The notes under the pieces are model-generated. The model was not told the origin of the DNA and searched no databases. It saw only the letters and a program-made list of their open reading frames with translations. A program made the translations under genes and the position numbers. A DNA stretch of 44,276 bases from a virus, in IMG/VR virus record IMGVR_UViG_3300044834_000020, positions 1 through 44,276 of that record; one strand, 5' to 3'. Shown here piece after piece: positions 14,769 through 23,631 of this stretch. Every line of letters starts with the position of its first letter. The stretch's first letter is position 1.

Positions 14769-15679
14769 GAGAGATCCGCTGCTCCCGTTGCGACCAGCCG
14801 GTCGGCGACCAGGCCTACCTGTGCTCCCGTTGTGGAGAGCTCCTGGCCAAGGACCTCGGCGACGTGCCGGCGCTGGTCGAGGCGTGCGTGACGACGTACA
14901 CCCGCCGGGACCAGGTCGAGCGTCCGGGCGGGACGCCGGTGCGGACCGAGCCCGAGGAGCACTGGCCGCTGACGGCGAGGGTCCAGGCGCTGCCGTGGGA
15001 CGAGCGGGCGTCGGCCGCTGTTCGGGACCTGAGGGCGGTGCTGGTGTCTTGGGCGATGCTGGTGGTCGAGGAGCGCGGGGTCCTGGCGCCCGCGGATCGG
15101 CTACCCGTCATCGCGGGCTGGCTGTTGGGGCACGTCGAGTGGCTGCGGCACCACCCGGCCGGCCCGGACGCTTCCCGTGAGATGGGTGACGTGGTGCGGC
15201 GGCTGCGGTCGGCCGTGGACGCCCCGCCGGCGCTGTGGTTCGCGGGTCCATGCGACGGCAACGGGCTGGTCTCCGAGGTCGGCGAGGAGGCTTCAGGCCG
15301 GGACGCGGGCGGCTGTGGTCGTGACGTGTACGCCGCACCGGACCAGACCCAGGTCGCGTGCCGCTGGTGTGGTCTGACCTACGAGGTCGACAAGCGCCGA
15401 CAGTGGTTGCTCGACGCTGCGGAGGACCACCTGGCGCACGCCGAGCTGATCGGGCGCGCAGCCGCTGCCCTAGGGGTGGATGTCACGCCGTCCGCGATCC
15501 GCGGGTACGCGCACCGGGGCCGCATCGTGGAGCACGCCACCGACCGCGCCGGCCGGCCGCTGTACCGCATCGGTGACGTCCTCGACGTGGCCAGGGACGC
15601 GCTCGCTGCCCGGGAACGCAAGCGCTCCGAGGGCCGGGCGAAGGGCGCTCGGCACGCCGACCAGAGGCGCTCTGCTTGA
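14765..15679 (+). CDS. Zinc-ribbon and HTH protein
   Basis: A 304-residue protein starting at TTG 14765 (TTGA overlap). Domains: an N-terminal four-Cys ribbon (C6, C9, C20, C23: IRCSRCDQPV...LCSRCGELL), a helical middle of about 130 residues, a second CxxC (ACRWCGLTYEV) and a C-terminal helix-turn-helix (LGVDVTPSAIRGYAHRGRI) with a basic tail. Similar architecture is common in actinophages between helicase and HNH genes. It likely binds DNA; the job is unknown. Confidence 0.72.
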   Translation: MREIRCSRCDQPVGDQAYLCSRCGELLAKDLGDVPALVEACVTTYTRRDQVERPGGTPVRTEPEEHWPLTARVQALPWDERASAAVRDLRAVLVSWAMLVVEERGVLAPADRLPVIAGWLLGHVEWLRHHPAGPDASREMGDVVRRLRSAVDAPPALWFAGPCDGNGLVSEVGEEASGRDAGGCGRDVYAAPDQTQVACRWCGLTYEVDKRRQWLLDAAEDHLAHAELIGRAAAALGVDVTPSAIRGYAHRGRIVEHATDRAGRPLYRIGDVLDVARDALAARERKRSEGRAKGARHADQRRSA

Positions 15680-15735
15680 CATCTCGGGGCAGTGCGAACG
15701 ATGATCCTGCAGACGGAGAACGTGTGCCCGTCGCC

Positions 15736-15757
15736 AGCCCGCCCACCGTGGCGGGCT
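15736..15757 (+). terminator. Hairpin terminator after replication block
   Basis: Perfect 8-bp stem AGCCCGCC (15736-15743) and GGCGGGCT (15750-15757) with a 6-nt loop, followed by TCGTTGTT. It separates the zinc-ribbon/HTH gene from the packaging genes. Confidence 0.6.
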
Positions 15758-15800
15758 TCGTTGTTGGACGGCTCCGGTGACGTTCCTCGGGAGGCTGACC

Positions 15801-16004
15801 ATGCCCAGCCTCGACGTCGCCCACATCGACCAGGACCTGCGCCGAGCCCTCAACCTGCGCGGCACCATCCGCAACGACATCGCTGACCGGGCCCGCCGCA
15901 TCCAGTCCCTGCGCCAACAGGTCCTCGCCCTCATCGACGACGCCGACCACCTCGACCAGACCATCGACGCACTGCTCGACCTGCGAACGCTGGCCCGGAC
16001 GTGA
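15801..16004 (+). CDS. Small helical phage protein
   Basis: A 67-residue helical, probably coiled-coil protein (RRIQSLRQQVLALIDDADHL). ATG 15801 is chosen because GGGAGG (15789-15794) is well placed; GTG 15777 is further upstream. No family recognised. Confidence 0.6.
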   Translation: MPSLDVAHIDQDLRRALNLRGTIRNDIADRARRIQSLRQQVLALIDDADHLDQTIDALLDLRTLART

Positions 16005-16183
16005 GACTGCGCCTCACCCTCGACCGGCTGACCCTGCTCGACATCACCTTGCTCGAGCCCGACGATGCGGAGCCGACCGAACCCGACGCGGTGCACGACC
16101 TGTCCACCAGCCACGAGGTCGGCTTCAGCGCGGCACCAGGCTGGCGTGAACCCACTGAGGACTCGGATGCCGCGCGCCGGTAA
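16001..16183 (+). CDS. Hypothetical small protein
   Basis: A 60-residue acidic protein starting at GTG 16001, overlapping the previous stop (GTGA). The first 20 residues are Leu-rich strands (RLRLTLDRLTLLDITLLEPD). Its 3' end overlaps the HNH gene by 17 nt. No family recognised. Confidence 0.5.
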   Translation: MRLRLTLDRLTLLDITLLEPDDAEPTEPDAVHDLSTSHEVGFSAAPGWREPTEDSDAARR

Positions 16184-16508
16184 GCCCTGCGCCCGCACCA
16201 ACTGCCCCAACATCGTCCAACCCGGCACCACCTACTGCCCCACCTGCGCCCGCGCCCGCGACAAGGACCGCGGCACCAGGCAACGGCGCGGCTACGACCG
16301 GCGACACGACGCTGAACGCCGACGCTGGGCACCCCGCGTCGCGACCGGCGCGGTGCGGTGCGCACGCTGCGACGAGCCGATCACGGCGACCGAGCCGTGG
16401 GACCTCGGGCACACCGACGACCGCACCCGATGGACCGGCCCCGAGCACGCACGGTGCAACCGAGCCGCCGCTGGACGGTCCGCACACGCCCTGAGGGGTG
16501 GGGGGTGA
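16167..16508 (+). CDS. HNH endonuclease of the packaging module
   Basis: A 113-residue protein. The N-terminus is a Cys-rich zinc site (CARTNCPNIV...YCPTCARARD), followed by RCARCDEPI and the HNH active site with WDLGHTDD and a final HARCNRAAAGR (the H and N of the motif). HNH proteins next to terminase are needed with it for cos cleavage in HK97-type phages, and this gene is immediately before terS. ATG 16167 has GAGG at 16157-16160. Confidence 0.82.
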   Translation: MPRAGKPCARTNCPNIVQPGTTYCPTCARARDKDRGTRQRRGYDRRHDAERRRWAPRVATGAVRCARCDEPITATEPWDLGHTDDRTRWTGPEHARCNRAAAGRSAHALRGGG

Positions 16509-16587
16509 CCCCCTCCGGCCAGGGGTGCCCGGACCGCCGGGGAGGCGTTTCGCTGTCCAGAGGTCTGAATTGTCCAGGGAGGCTGCC
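16509..16587. other. Short intergenic segment before terS, possible cos/pac region
   Basis: 79 bp between HNH and the small terminase. It begins with the compact GGGGG-TGA-CCCCC inverted repeat spanning the HNH stop and contains TGTCCAGAG and TGTCCAGGG 19 bp apart. Cohesive-end sites often lie here in HK97-type actinophages, but nothing in the sequence proves it. Confidence 0.25.
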
Positions 16588-16995
16588 GTGACCGCACGCA
16601 CCCCGGTGGGTCTCGCGGCCGGCGGCCGGACCCTGTGGAAGGCGATCACCGACACCCACGAGCTCGACTGCGCCCAGGAGGTGCAGCTGCTCGAGGCGTG
16701 CCGGGCCAAGGACCGGCTGGACAAGCTGGACGAGCTGTTGCGCGGTGACGTCGACACTTGGGCGCGGCTGACTCACGACCTGCGGACGCAGGACTACGAG
16801 CTGCGTGTCGATGACGCGCTGACCAAGGCCAACGCCACGGCGAACCTGCTCAAGCAGCTGCTGGCCGCGCTTCGGTTGCCGGATGAGGCGGGGAAGAAGC
16901 CGCAGCGGCGTGGCGCCAGGGGCGCGTACCAGTCGAGGGGTGCCGGGTCGGTGTCCTCGCTGGACCGGGCTCGGCAGGCCAAGACCTCCTCCTGA
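16588..16995 (+). CDS. Terminase small subunit
   Basis: A 135-residue helical protein starting at GTG 16588 with AGGGAGG (16576-16582) upstream. GLAAGGRTLWKAITDTHELD and EVQLLEACRAKDRLDKLDEL are typical of P27-like actinophage small terminases, which recognise phage DNA for packaging. Its stop overlaps the terL start by one base (TGATG). Confidence 0.85.
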   Translation: MTARTPVGLAAGGRTLWKAITDTHELDCAQEVQLLEACRAKDRLDKLDELLRGDVDTWARLTHDLRTQDYELRVDDALTKANATANLLKQLLAALRLPDEAGKKPQRRGARGAYQSRGAGSVSSLDRARQAKTSS

Positions 16996-18608
16996 TGCCC
17001 TGGTCCGGGCCGTTGTTCGACGGGCACGTGTGTTCGCTTGGCTACGATGTGTTGGACTGGATCCACGCCTACTGTTGCCACGGCCCGGGCGACGTGCAGG
17101 GTGAGCCGCTGGACTACGACGACGAGATCCGTGACTTCATCGTCGAGTGCTACCGCCTGGACCCGGCGACGGGTCGGCGGGTGTACCGGGAGGCGATCTT
17201 CTCCCGCCCGAAGGGCCGCGCGAAGTCTGAGGTCGCGGGCATGGTCGTGGTGGCGGAGGCGCTGGCCCCGGTGCGGTTCTCGGGCTGGAACGCTGACGGG
17301 CAGCCGGTGGGCCGACCGGTGCGGTCCCCTCTGATCAAGTGCCTCGCCACGGAAGAAAGTCAGGCTGGCAACACGTTCGAGAACGCGGCGTTCGTGGCCG
17401 GCGAGTGGGGCCCGGACGCGCACCCGGATGTGTTCGGCGGCATCGGCGGGGTGCGCCGCTACCAGTCGGCGAGCGCGGTGTACCTGCCTGACGGTGGGGA
17501 GATCCGGGCCTGCACGGCGGGGTCGGCGTCCAAGGACGGCGGCAAGGAGACGTTCGTTGTCCCGGACGAGTCGCACCTGTACGTGCTGCGCGAGCTCAAG
17601 GGCATGTACGCGACGGTGATGCGCAACTTGGGCAAACGCAAGCTCGCGGACCCGTGGGCGCTGCAGACCACGACGGCCTACCGGCCGGGTGAGCAGTCGA
17701 TCGCCGAGGAGAAGCTGACCGCGTGGCGTAAGGGTCTGCTGGACCCCTCGGTGCTGGTCGACCACCGTGAGGCCAAGGGCCGGGTCGACATCGAGGACCG
17801 GGCGCACACCCTCGCGCAGTTGCGGGTGCTGTACGGCCCGGCGATGGACCCGGTGTCGGGCTGGATGGAGCCGGAGCGGGTCTACCAGGACATGCTGGAC
17901 CTGACGGTCTGTCCGGACGAGGCCACCGCTGCGCGCTACTACCTGAATCGGGCGATCGCCGGGCACGACGCGTGGATCCCGAAGGACGTCGTCGAGCGGC
18001 AGGTGCTGGCTTCGGTGGTGGCTGCTGGTGAGCCGATCGCGCTGGGCTTCGACGGGTCTCTGAACGAGGACACGACGGTGTTGCGTGGTTGCCGCATGTC
18101 GGACGGGTTCCTGTTCCGGATCGGTGCCTGGCCCAAGCCTGACGGGGCGGGCGGTGTCGGCTGGGAGGTCCCTCGGGCTGACGTGCTGGCCACGGTGCGT
18201 GAGGCGTTCGGCCGCTATGACGTGGTGCGGGGCTACTTCGACCCGCACGAGTGGCGTTCGGACATCGACGCGCTGGCCGGGGAGTTCGGTTCCGACCGGG
18301 TGGTGGCCTGGGAGACCCACCGGGCTGTGCAGATGGCTGCGGCGTTGGACCGGCTGCACGCCGGGCTGAAGACCGGGGACATCTGGCACGACGGGGACCT
18401 ACTGGCGGTCGAGCACTACGCCAACGCGTACGTGCGGATGAGGGCCTCCCACCGGCTGGTGCGCAAGGAGTACCCCGGGTCCCCGCGCAAGATCGACACG
18501 GTGGTCGGTGACGCGCTCGCGACGCAGGCCAGGGCCGATGCACTGGCGGATGGGTGGGGGCAGCGGAAGACGTCCGGAGTCTCGCACGTGATGTACGGCT
18601 TCAACTGA
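16995..18608 (+). CDS. Terminase large subunit
   Basis: A 537-residue packaging motor. The ATPase has a variant Walker A RPKGRAKSE (71-79) and a Walker B-like FVVPDESH; the nuclease half contains the RNase H-like strand LGFDGSLNEDTTVL and a later YFDPHEW. The length and order match actinophage terminases. It cuts and pumps phage DNA into the procapsid with the small subunit upstream and the portal downstream. Confidence 0.93.
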   Translation: MPWSGPLFDGHVCSLGYDVLDWIHAYCCHGPGDVQGEPLDYDDEIRDFIVECYRLDPATGRRVYREAIFSRPKGRAKSEVAGMVVVAEALAPVRFSGWNADGQPVGRPVRSPLIKCLATEESQAGNTFENAAFVAGEWGPDAHPDVFGGIGGVRRYQSASAVYLPDGGEIRACTAGSASKDGGKETFVVPDESHLYVLRELKGMYATVMRNLGKRKLADPWALQTTTAYRPGEQSIAEEKLTAWRKGLLDPSVLVDHREAKGRVDIEDRAHTLAQLRVLYGPAMDPVSGWMEPERVYQDMLDLTVCPDEATAARYYLNRAIAGHDAWIPKDVVERQVLASVVAAGEPIALGFDGSLNEDTTVLRGCRMSDGFLFRIGAWPKPDGAGGVGWEVPRADVLATVREAFGRYDVVRGYFDPHEWRSDIDALAGEFGSDRVVAWETHRAVQMAAALDRLHAGLKTGDIWHDGDLLAVEHYANAYVRMRASHRLVRKEYPGSPRKIDTVVGDALATQARADALADGWGQRKTSGVSHVMYGFN

Positions 18609-18625
18609 CCTTGGAGGGGCCGCGC

Positions 18626-20125
18626 GTGGACGAGCAGACCGCACGCGACTACCTCGCCCGAGGGTTGTGGGAGATCGGCAACAAGGACGCCGACTGGGTT
18701 CGCCGCGAGGACTACTACCGCGGCAAGCAGGATCTGCCGTTCGCCCCGGAAGGGGTGAATGCCGAGTACCTGGCGTTGCGCCATATGTCGATTGCGAACT
18801 GGCTGGCGCTGGCGATGGACACCCCGATCCAGCGGCTGCGCGCTGACGGGTTCCGCACCGGGCGCAAAGCTGACGCCGACGAGAACGCCTGGAACGAGGT
18901 GTGGCAGCCCAACAACCTCGACGCCCGCCAGCGGATCGTCTACACCCAGATGATGGTGCACGGCCGTGGCCTGATGTCGGTGTGGCCCAACGCTGCCAAC
19001 CCCCGTTCGCCAGTGATTCGCCCGGAGAACGTTCGCCGCGTCCATGTGCAGATGGACCCGGAGGACCCCTTCACGGCGGCTTGGGCGGTCAAGACGTTCA
19101 CCATCACGACCGGCCCGCCGTCACCGCTGTGGGTCCCCTCCACCGCCCCGTCACGTCAGACCGATGTGGCGGTGGTGTACGACCAGACCTCTTGGGTTCG
19201 GTTCGAGAAGTCTGGTGCACCAGGCACTCCAGGAGCGACGGCATTGCCGTCCACTGGGGGGCCGTGGCAGATGACCGACGGTAGGGGCCACCCGCTTGGC
19301 GCGGTCCCGTTCGTCCCGTTCGACAACAAGCTCGACGCCGACGGTGGCTACCAGGCCGGGATCGAGCCGTTGATCCCGGCACAGGACGCGATCAACACCA
19401 TCCGCTTCAACACGTTGCTCGCGATGCAGTTCTCGGCCTTCCGCCAGCGGGTGTTCGTCGGCTACGACCCAGTGGTCCGCGACGAAGCTGGCAAGGTCGT
19501 GTGGCAGAAGAACGCCGACGGCACCATCAGGACCGACAGCAACGGGCAGCCGATCCCGCTACTGAACTCGCCGGGCCGGGTCGGGGTGGACCGGGCGCTG
19601 GTGTTCCCGGGGGCCGACACCAGGGTGTTCGACCTGCCCGAGTCGAATCTGGACAACTACATCAAGGTGCTCGGTGAGTTCCTGACGGAGTTCTTCGCGA
19701 TTGGGCAGATCCCGCCGCAGTACCTGCTGTCCCGGATGGCGAACCTGTCCGGCGACGCCCTCGCCGGCGCAGAGTCGACGCTGGCGTCGCTGGTGTCGGA
19801 CCTGCAGCGGTGGACCGGGGAGTCGCTCGAGCAGGTGATGCGGCTCGCGAACCGGGCTCGCGGTGAATCCGCTGGTGACGTCGCCTCCGAGGTCATCTGG
19901 GGCGACGCCGAGGCCCGGTCCTTCGCACAGACCGTCGATGCCATCACCAAGCTGGTGTCGGTCACGTTCCCGCACGAGGCGGCGTTCGAGATGATCCCCG
20001 GCGCCACGCCGGGGAAGGTGAAGCGGTGGATGGGCATGCGGGACACCGAGCTCGCGGACCCGACGCTGGAGCGGATCGCCCGCGACCTTTCCGGTGGGGC
20101 CGGTGCTCCCGCAGTCGGCGGCTGA
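18626..20125 (+). CDS. Portal protein (SPP1 gp6-like)
   Basis: A 499-residue portal. GTG 18626 is chosen because GGAGGGG (18613-18619) precedes it; the frame is open further upstream inside terL. ARDYLARGLWEIGNKD at the start, YYRGKQDLPF, the central IPAQDAINTIRF and IPPQYLLSRMANLSGDAL (residues about 360-380) are the portal pattern. It forms the dodecameric ring at the head vertex through which DNA passes. Confidence 0.9.
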   Translation: MDEQTARDYLARGLWEIGNKDADWVRREDYYRGKQDLPFAPEGVNAEYLALRHMSIANWLALAMDTPIQRLRADGFRTGRKADADENAWNEVWQPNNLDARQRIVYTQMMVHGRGLMSVWPNAANPRSPVIRPENVRRVHVQMDPEDPFTAAWAVKTFTITTGPPSPLWVPSTAPSRQTDVAVVYDQTSWVRFEKSGAPGTPGATALPSTGGPWQMTDGRGHPLGAVPFVPFDNKLDADGGYQAGIEPLIPAQDAINTIRFNTLLAMQFSAFRQRVFVGYDPVVRDEAGKVVWQKNADGTIRTDSNGQPIPLLNSPGRVGVDRALVFPGADTRVFDLPESNLDNYIKVLGEFLTEFFAIGQIPPQYLLSRMANLSGDALAGAESTLASLVSDLQRWTGESLEQVMRLANRARGESAGDVASEVIWGDAEARSFAQTVDAITKLVSVTFPHEAAFEMIPGATPGKVKRWMGMRDTELADPTLERIARDLSGGAGAPAVGG

Positions 20126-21014
20126 GCACTACCGGCACCAGCAGCGCCTCGCGGTCCTCGCCGTCGCTTCGGCCCGCCGCGCGTGGTCCCGGATGGGTGT
20201 GGACTTCGACCGGTCCTGGACGACGGTCGCACCGAAGTTGGTCGTGCTCAGCTCGTCGGCGCAGCTCGCGTCGGCCCGAGCGGGCGCGGCGTCGGTGTCG
20301 GCCATCCTCGCGGAGACCGGGCAGCCGGACGAGCCGGCCGGTGAGGTGCAACCTCGAGCCTTTGTCGGGGTCGCGGCCGACGGTCGGACTCTGGATGGCC
20401 TGCTGTACGGCGCGGTGACGGAGGCGAAGACCGCGGTCGGGGGCGGGGCGACGCCGCCGCAGGCGCTTGCGGTGGCCGGCCGGTGGCTGGACATGGCGGT
20501 CCAGGCGATGGTGGCCGACGCTGGACGCGCCGCCGCCGGCGTGGCTGTGGCGGCCCGCCCGCACATGGGCTGGGTGCGCATGGTGAACGCGCCCTGCTGT
20601 TCGCGCTGCGCGATCCTCGCGGGGAAGCACTTCAAGTGGAACCAGGGGTTCCAGCGGCACCCGCACTGCGACTGCACCCACATACCGTCCCTTGAGGACC
20701 GGGCCGGCGACTTCCGCACCGATCCTCAGGCACTGGCACGGTCTGGGCAGATCACCGACCTGCGGGAAGCCGAGAAAAAGGCCATCGAGGACGGCGCGGA
20801 CCTCTCGCAGCTGGTGAACGCCCGCCGGGGGAAAGCCGGCCTGCGGGGCATGACCACGACGCAGGGCGCGACCCGCCGCGGCCTCGCCGGCAAGCGCCTC
20901 GGGGCAAGCCGTGGACAGCGCGCCGTACGGCTCACCCCGGAGGGCATCTACGCCCAAGCCGGCGATCAGGCGGAAGCCATCGAGCTGCTGTACCAACACG
21001 GCTACCTCATCTGA
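20094..21014 (+). CDS. MuF-like minor head protein
   Basis: A 306-residue protein encoded directly after the portal and overlapping it by 32 nt (GTG 20094; GTG 20103 is an alternative). The cysteine-rich PCCSRCAILAGKHF and QRHPHCDCTHIP (residues about 168-203) are the hallmark of the MuF/SPP1 gp7-like minor head proteins. It probably enters the procapsid bound to the portal. The C-terminal 100 residues are basic and may be disordered. Confidence 0.82.
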   Translation: MGPVLPQSAAEHYRHQQRLAVLAVASARRAWSRMGVDFDRSWTTVAPKLVVLSSSAQLASARAGAASVSAILAETGQPDEPAGEVQPRAFVGVAADGRTLDGLLYGAVTEAKTAVGGGATPPQALAVAGRWLDMAVQAMVADAGRAAAGVAVAARPHMGWVRMVNAPCCSRCAILAGKHFKWNQGFQRHPHCDCTHIPSLEDRAGDFRTDPQALARSGQITDLREAEKKAIEDGADLSQLVNARRGKAGLRGMTTTQGATRRGLAGKRLGASRGQRAVRLTPEGIYAQAGDQAEAIELLYQHGYLI

Positions 21015-21087
21015 CCACCCCGCGAGGGGGAAGCGTCACGTCCGCGCTCAAGGACGGTGCACGGCCGACGGGTTCACGGAGACAACC

Positions 21088-21753
21088 ATGCCGCGAGAGT
21101 TCGACATCGACACCCTGCTCGCCATCCACCGCGCCATCTTCGGCGGCGCCCGGATGGAGGACCCGCCTGCGCCCGCGGTACCCCCGGCGGCGCCTGCGGA
21201 GCCGCCGAAGCCCGCGGAGTACACGCCACCGGGGTCGCAGGCCGACCTGGACCGGATGATCAGCGAGCGGGTCGCCCGTGAACGCGCGAAATACGGCGAC
21301 TACAACGACCTGAAGGCCAAGGCCGCCCGCCTCGACCAGATCGAGCAGGCGAACGCGTCCGAGACGGAGAAGGCTGTCAAGGCGGCTCGCGAAGAGGGCA
21401 GGGCCGAAGTCCTGAAGACCGCGAACGAGCGGCTCGTCAACGCCGAGGTGCGTGCCCTGGCGGCCGCCGCGAAGTTCCGTGACCCGACCGATGCCATCGC
21501 GCAGCTCGCCGCGCGTCTGGGTGAGGTCAAGGTCGGCGACAGCGGCGAGGTCGATGGGACCGCGGTAAAGGCGCTCCTCGACGAGCTGGCGACGGCGAAG
21601 CCGTACCTGCTCAGCGACGGGACAACGCCCCCGCCCACTCCCGGTCAGGCCGGCATCGGCGTCATCGGCGGAACACCTCAGCCGACGGACCCCCGTGCCG
21701 CGGACATGGCACAGATCGAACGAGACGTAGCTGCCGGCGTTCGCCGGCGCTAA
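21088..21753 (+). CDS. Capsid scaffolding protein
   Basis: A 221-residue protein: Pro/Ala-rich N-terminal linker, a long charged coiled coil (RVARERAKYGDYNDLKAKAA and on to about residue 130) and a Gly/Pro tail. This composition and the place just before the capsid gene define phage scaffolding proteins, which template procapsid assembly and then leave. The 3' end encodes GVRRR after a tight GCCGGCG/CGCCGGC inverted repeat. Confidence 0.85.
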   Translation: MPREFDIDTLLAIHRAIFGGARMEDPPAPAVPPAAPAEPPKPAEYTPPGSQADLDRMISERVARERAKYGDYNDLKAKAARLDQIEQANASETEKAVKAAREEGRAEVLKTANERLVNAEVRALAAAAKFRDPTDAIAQLAARLGEVKVGDSGEVDGTAVKALLDELATAKPYLLSDGTTPPPTPGQAGIGVIGGTPQPTDPRAADMAQIERDVAAGVRRR

Positions 21754-21759
21754 CACACT

Positions 21760-21786
21760 CCCGCCCGGCCACCCCTGGCTGGCGGG
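21760..21786 (+). terminator. Hairpin before the capsid gene
   Basis: CCCGCC (21760-21765) pairs with GGCGGG (21781-21786); an inner GCCA/TGGC pair extends the stem. It is followed by TTGAGA. It may trim transcripts or act as a processing site that raises capsid mRNA stability. Confidence 0.4.
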
Positions 21787-21811
21787 TTGAGACGGCGAAA
21801 GGACCCGTCCC

Positions 21812-22894
21812 ATGCTCACCATCCTTATGGTGGCCGCGCTCATCGCGGCCGTGGCGATCACCGCCAACCTGCTCACTCGGCTGGCTCCCTTCGCGGGGTC
21901 GCTGCGAGCCCGACTGTCCGCCGTCCTCGCAACGGCCGACCTGGGCGCCGTGACCCTCGCGGACAGCCAGGTCGTCTCCCCCGACCCGCGACTGCCCGGG
22001 GTACTGCGTGTCCTGGAGACCTCCACCACGGTGCTCGACCGGCTCCCGTTCGAGTCGATCGCCGGCGGCGCGTTCACCTACAACCAGGACGCAACGCTGC
22101 CCGCTGCCGCGTTCCGGGCCGTCAACGCCGGCTACACCGAGTCGACCGGCACGTACACCACCGCGACCGAGTCACTGGTCATCCTCGGTGGCGAGTACGT
22201 GGTGGACCGGTTCCTCGAGCAGACCCGCAGCAACGGGGCGATCGCGTCGCTGATCGCGGACCAGCGGGACCTGAAGGTCCGCAGCATCAACGCGAAGTTT
22301 TCCGACGCGTTCATCAACGGTGACACCGCGGTCGACGCCAACTCGTTCAACGGGCTGAAGAAGCGGCTCACCGGCGCGCAGGTGCTGTCGTCGGGCACGA
22401 ACGGTGCCGCGATAAACACCGACCAGGCGACCCGATTCGCGTTCTTCGACCGGCTCAACACCCTCCTCGCGCTCGTGCCCGGCGTGGACGCGCTGTACAT
22501 GAACGCCTCCGTGCTGGCCACCATCCGGTCCGCCATGGTCCGCGAAACGATGATCAACACTCGGCTGGAGGACCTCGGGGCGCGCCGCGAGGTGCTCACC
22601 TGGAACGGCGTCCCGATGCTCGACATCGGCAACAAGGCCGACCAGACCCCGATCATCCCCCAGACCGAGACGCAGGGCTCGTCGTCCGTCGCGTCCTCGA
22701 TCTACGCGGTCAACTTCACCCAGAGCCTCGGCGAGCCCGGCGTCGTCGGCATCACCAACGGCGGCCTGCAGGTCGACCCGCCGGTGCAGCTGGAGACCAA
22801 GCCGTCCTGGATGGGCCGCGTCGAGTTCTACTGCGGCGTCGCTCTGCTCGGTGCCAAGCCGGCCGCGCGCCTGACCGGTGTCCTCGCCTCCTAA
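21812..22894 (+). CDS. Major capsid protein (HK97 fold)
   Basis: A 360-residue protein at the expected place after scaffold, with ribosome site GAAAGGA (21797-21803). Features of actinophage HK97-fold capsid proteins: PRLPGVLRVLETSTTVLDRL, YTESTGTYTTATESLVILGG (E-loop/P-domain), an N-to-C helix and the terminal RVEFYCGVALLGAKPAARLT. Unusually, residues 1-22 are strongly hydrophobic (LTILMVAALIAAVAITANLL), more like a membrane helix than a scaffold-binding region. Confidence 0.88.
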   Translation: MLTILMVAALIAAVAITANLLTRLAPFAGSLRARLSAVLATADLGAVTLADSQVVSPDPRLPGVLRVLETSTTVLDRLPFESIAGGAFTYNQDATLPAAAFRAVNAGYTESTGTYTTATESLVILGGEYVVDRFLEQTRSNGAIASLIADQRDLKVRSINAKFSDAFINGDTAVDANSFNGLKKRLTGAQVLSSGTNGAAINTDQATRFAFFDRLNTLLALVPGVDALYMNASVLATIRSAMVRETMINTRLEDLGARREVLTWNGVPMLDIGNKADQTPIIPQTETQGSSSVASSIYAVNFTQSLGEPGVVGITNGGLQVDPPVQLETKPSWMGRVEFYCGVALLGAKPAARLTGVLAS

Positions 22895-22914
22895 GCCCTG
22901 AAGGGGAAACGCAC

Positions 22915-23103
22915 ATGGCTCCTGCCACCGCCACCACGCCTCGTGTCTCGCACGAGGAGTTCTGCCTGCCGCGCCCCGAGCTCAGCGAGGTGCGCATGGA
23001 GTCCTACCCGGCCGTCGGTCTGGACAACAGGGGCCAGGAGCGGACGCTCATCGTCACCCGCTGCATCGAGTGCGGTGCGGCCACGTACCGGCCCAAGGAC
23101 TAG
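22915..23103 (+). CDS. Small protein after capsid with zinc-type CxxC
   Basis: A 62-residue protein (GAAGGGGAAACGC ribosome site). The end VTRCIECGAATYRPKD has a CxxC that may bind zinc with C17. Small genes here in related phages include head decoration or unknown proteins. Function unknown. Confidence 0.65.
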   Translation: MAPATATTPRVSHEEFCLPRPELSEVRMESYPAVGLDNRGQERTLIVTRCIECGAATYRPKD

Positions 23104-23114
23104 GGAGAACCGAG

Positions 23115-23453
23115 ATGGCCAAGGACGACAAGAACGCGAAGCACACCGAGGGTGGTGTCACCACCCGGGACGACGCTCTGGACTCCGGTGTCCCGATGCT
23201 GGCCGGCGACCCGGGCGAGCCGGTCGGCCCGGAGGACGCGCTGGGTGCGGGTCCGAAGCGGGGCGACTACTCCGAGGTGGTCGGCAACAAGCAGCACTAC
23301 TCGTCTGTGCCGAACCCCAACCGGGACCCGGCCGACCCGAGCTCGCCGGCGTACGTGCTGGTGCACCAGAACCCGCTGGTCGCCGACGTCGGGGACGAGA
23401 AGGGCGTCAAGGGCGGCTCGCACTCTCTGTCCGAGGTCGTCGACAAGAAGTAG
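23115..23453 (+). CDS. Hypothetical head-region protein
   Basis: A 112-residue, charged, Gly/Pro/Asp-rich, probably disordered protein (RNDPADPSS-like repeats of DP and DVGDE). ATG 23115 with GGGAGAACC upstream. It ends just before a strong hairpin. No family recognised; possibly a minor head component. Confidence 0.6.
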   Translation: MAKDDKNAKHTEGGVTTRDDALDSGVPMLAGDPGEPVGPEDALGAGPKRGDYSEVVGNKQHYSSVPNPNRDPADPSSPAYVLVHQNPLVADVGDEKGVKGGSHSLSEVVDKK

Positions 23454-23459
23454 CCCAGT

Positions 23460-23507
23460 CCCCCGGTCCCGCTGTTGGCCGGCACGATCGTCTGGCGGGA
23501 CCGGGGG
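23460..23507 (+). terminator. Long hairpin (13-bp perfect stem)
   Basis: CCCCCGGTCCCGC (23460-23472) pairs perfectly with GCGGGACCGGGGG (23495-23507), loop 22 nt, followed by TTCAAG. A strong rho-independent-like structure after the capsid group; likely limits read-through into the next head genes. Confidence 0.65.
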
Positions 23508-23559
23508 TTCAAGCAAGGCGGGGACCGGGAAGCGACCTAAGCGCCGCCCGGCCCCCTAA

Positions 23560-23578
23560 CAACCCGTGTAAGGGGTTG
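23560..23578 (+). promoter_or_regulatory. Hairpin overlapping the ribosome-binding site of the leader ORF
   Basis: CAACCC (23560-23565) pairs with GGGTTG (23573-23578). The second arm includes part of the AAGGGG Shine-Dalgarno (23570-23575) of the ATG at 23581, so this stem could hide the ribosome site. Short stem, so regulation is only a suggestion. Confidence 0.35.
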
Positions 23579-23580
23579 CT

Positions 23581-23628
23581 ATGTCCGACGTTAACCGCCT
23601 TCGTCCCGACGCTCTTGGCTGGGTCTAG
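23581..23628 (+). CDS. 15-codon leader ORF in frame with the next gene, ended by TAG
   Basis: ATG 23581 has an excellent ribosome site (AAGGGG, 23570-23575). The 15 codons end with an amber TAG at 23626-23628; the same frame continues GCC ATG into the next gene. ATG 23632 itself lacks a good ribosome site. So this is either a leader for reinitiation, an amber-interrupted N-terminus (TGG to TAG), or a read-through site. Confidence 0.5.
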   Translation: MSDVNRLRPDALGWV

Positions 23629-23631
23629 GCC

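Noticed and set aside
16794-18389. Open frame of 531 codons on the minus strand opposite the large terminase
   Set aside because: Antisense shadow of terL; no motif, His/Arg/Pro-rich.
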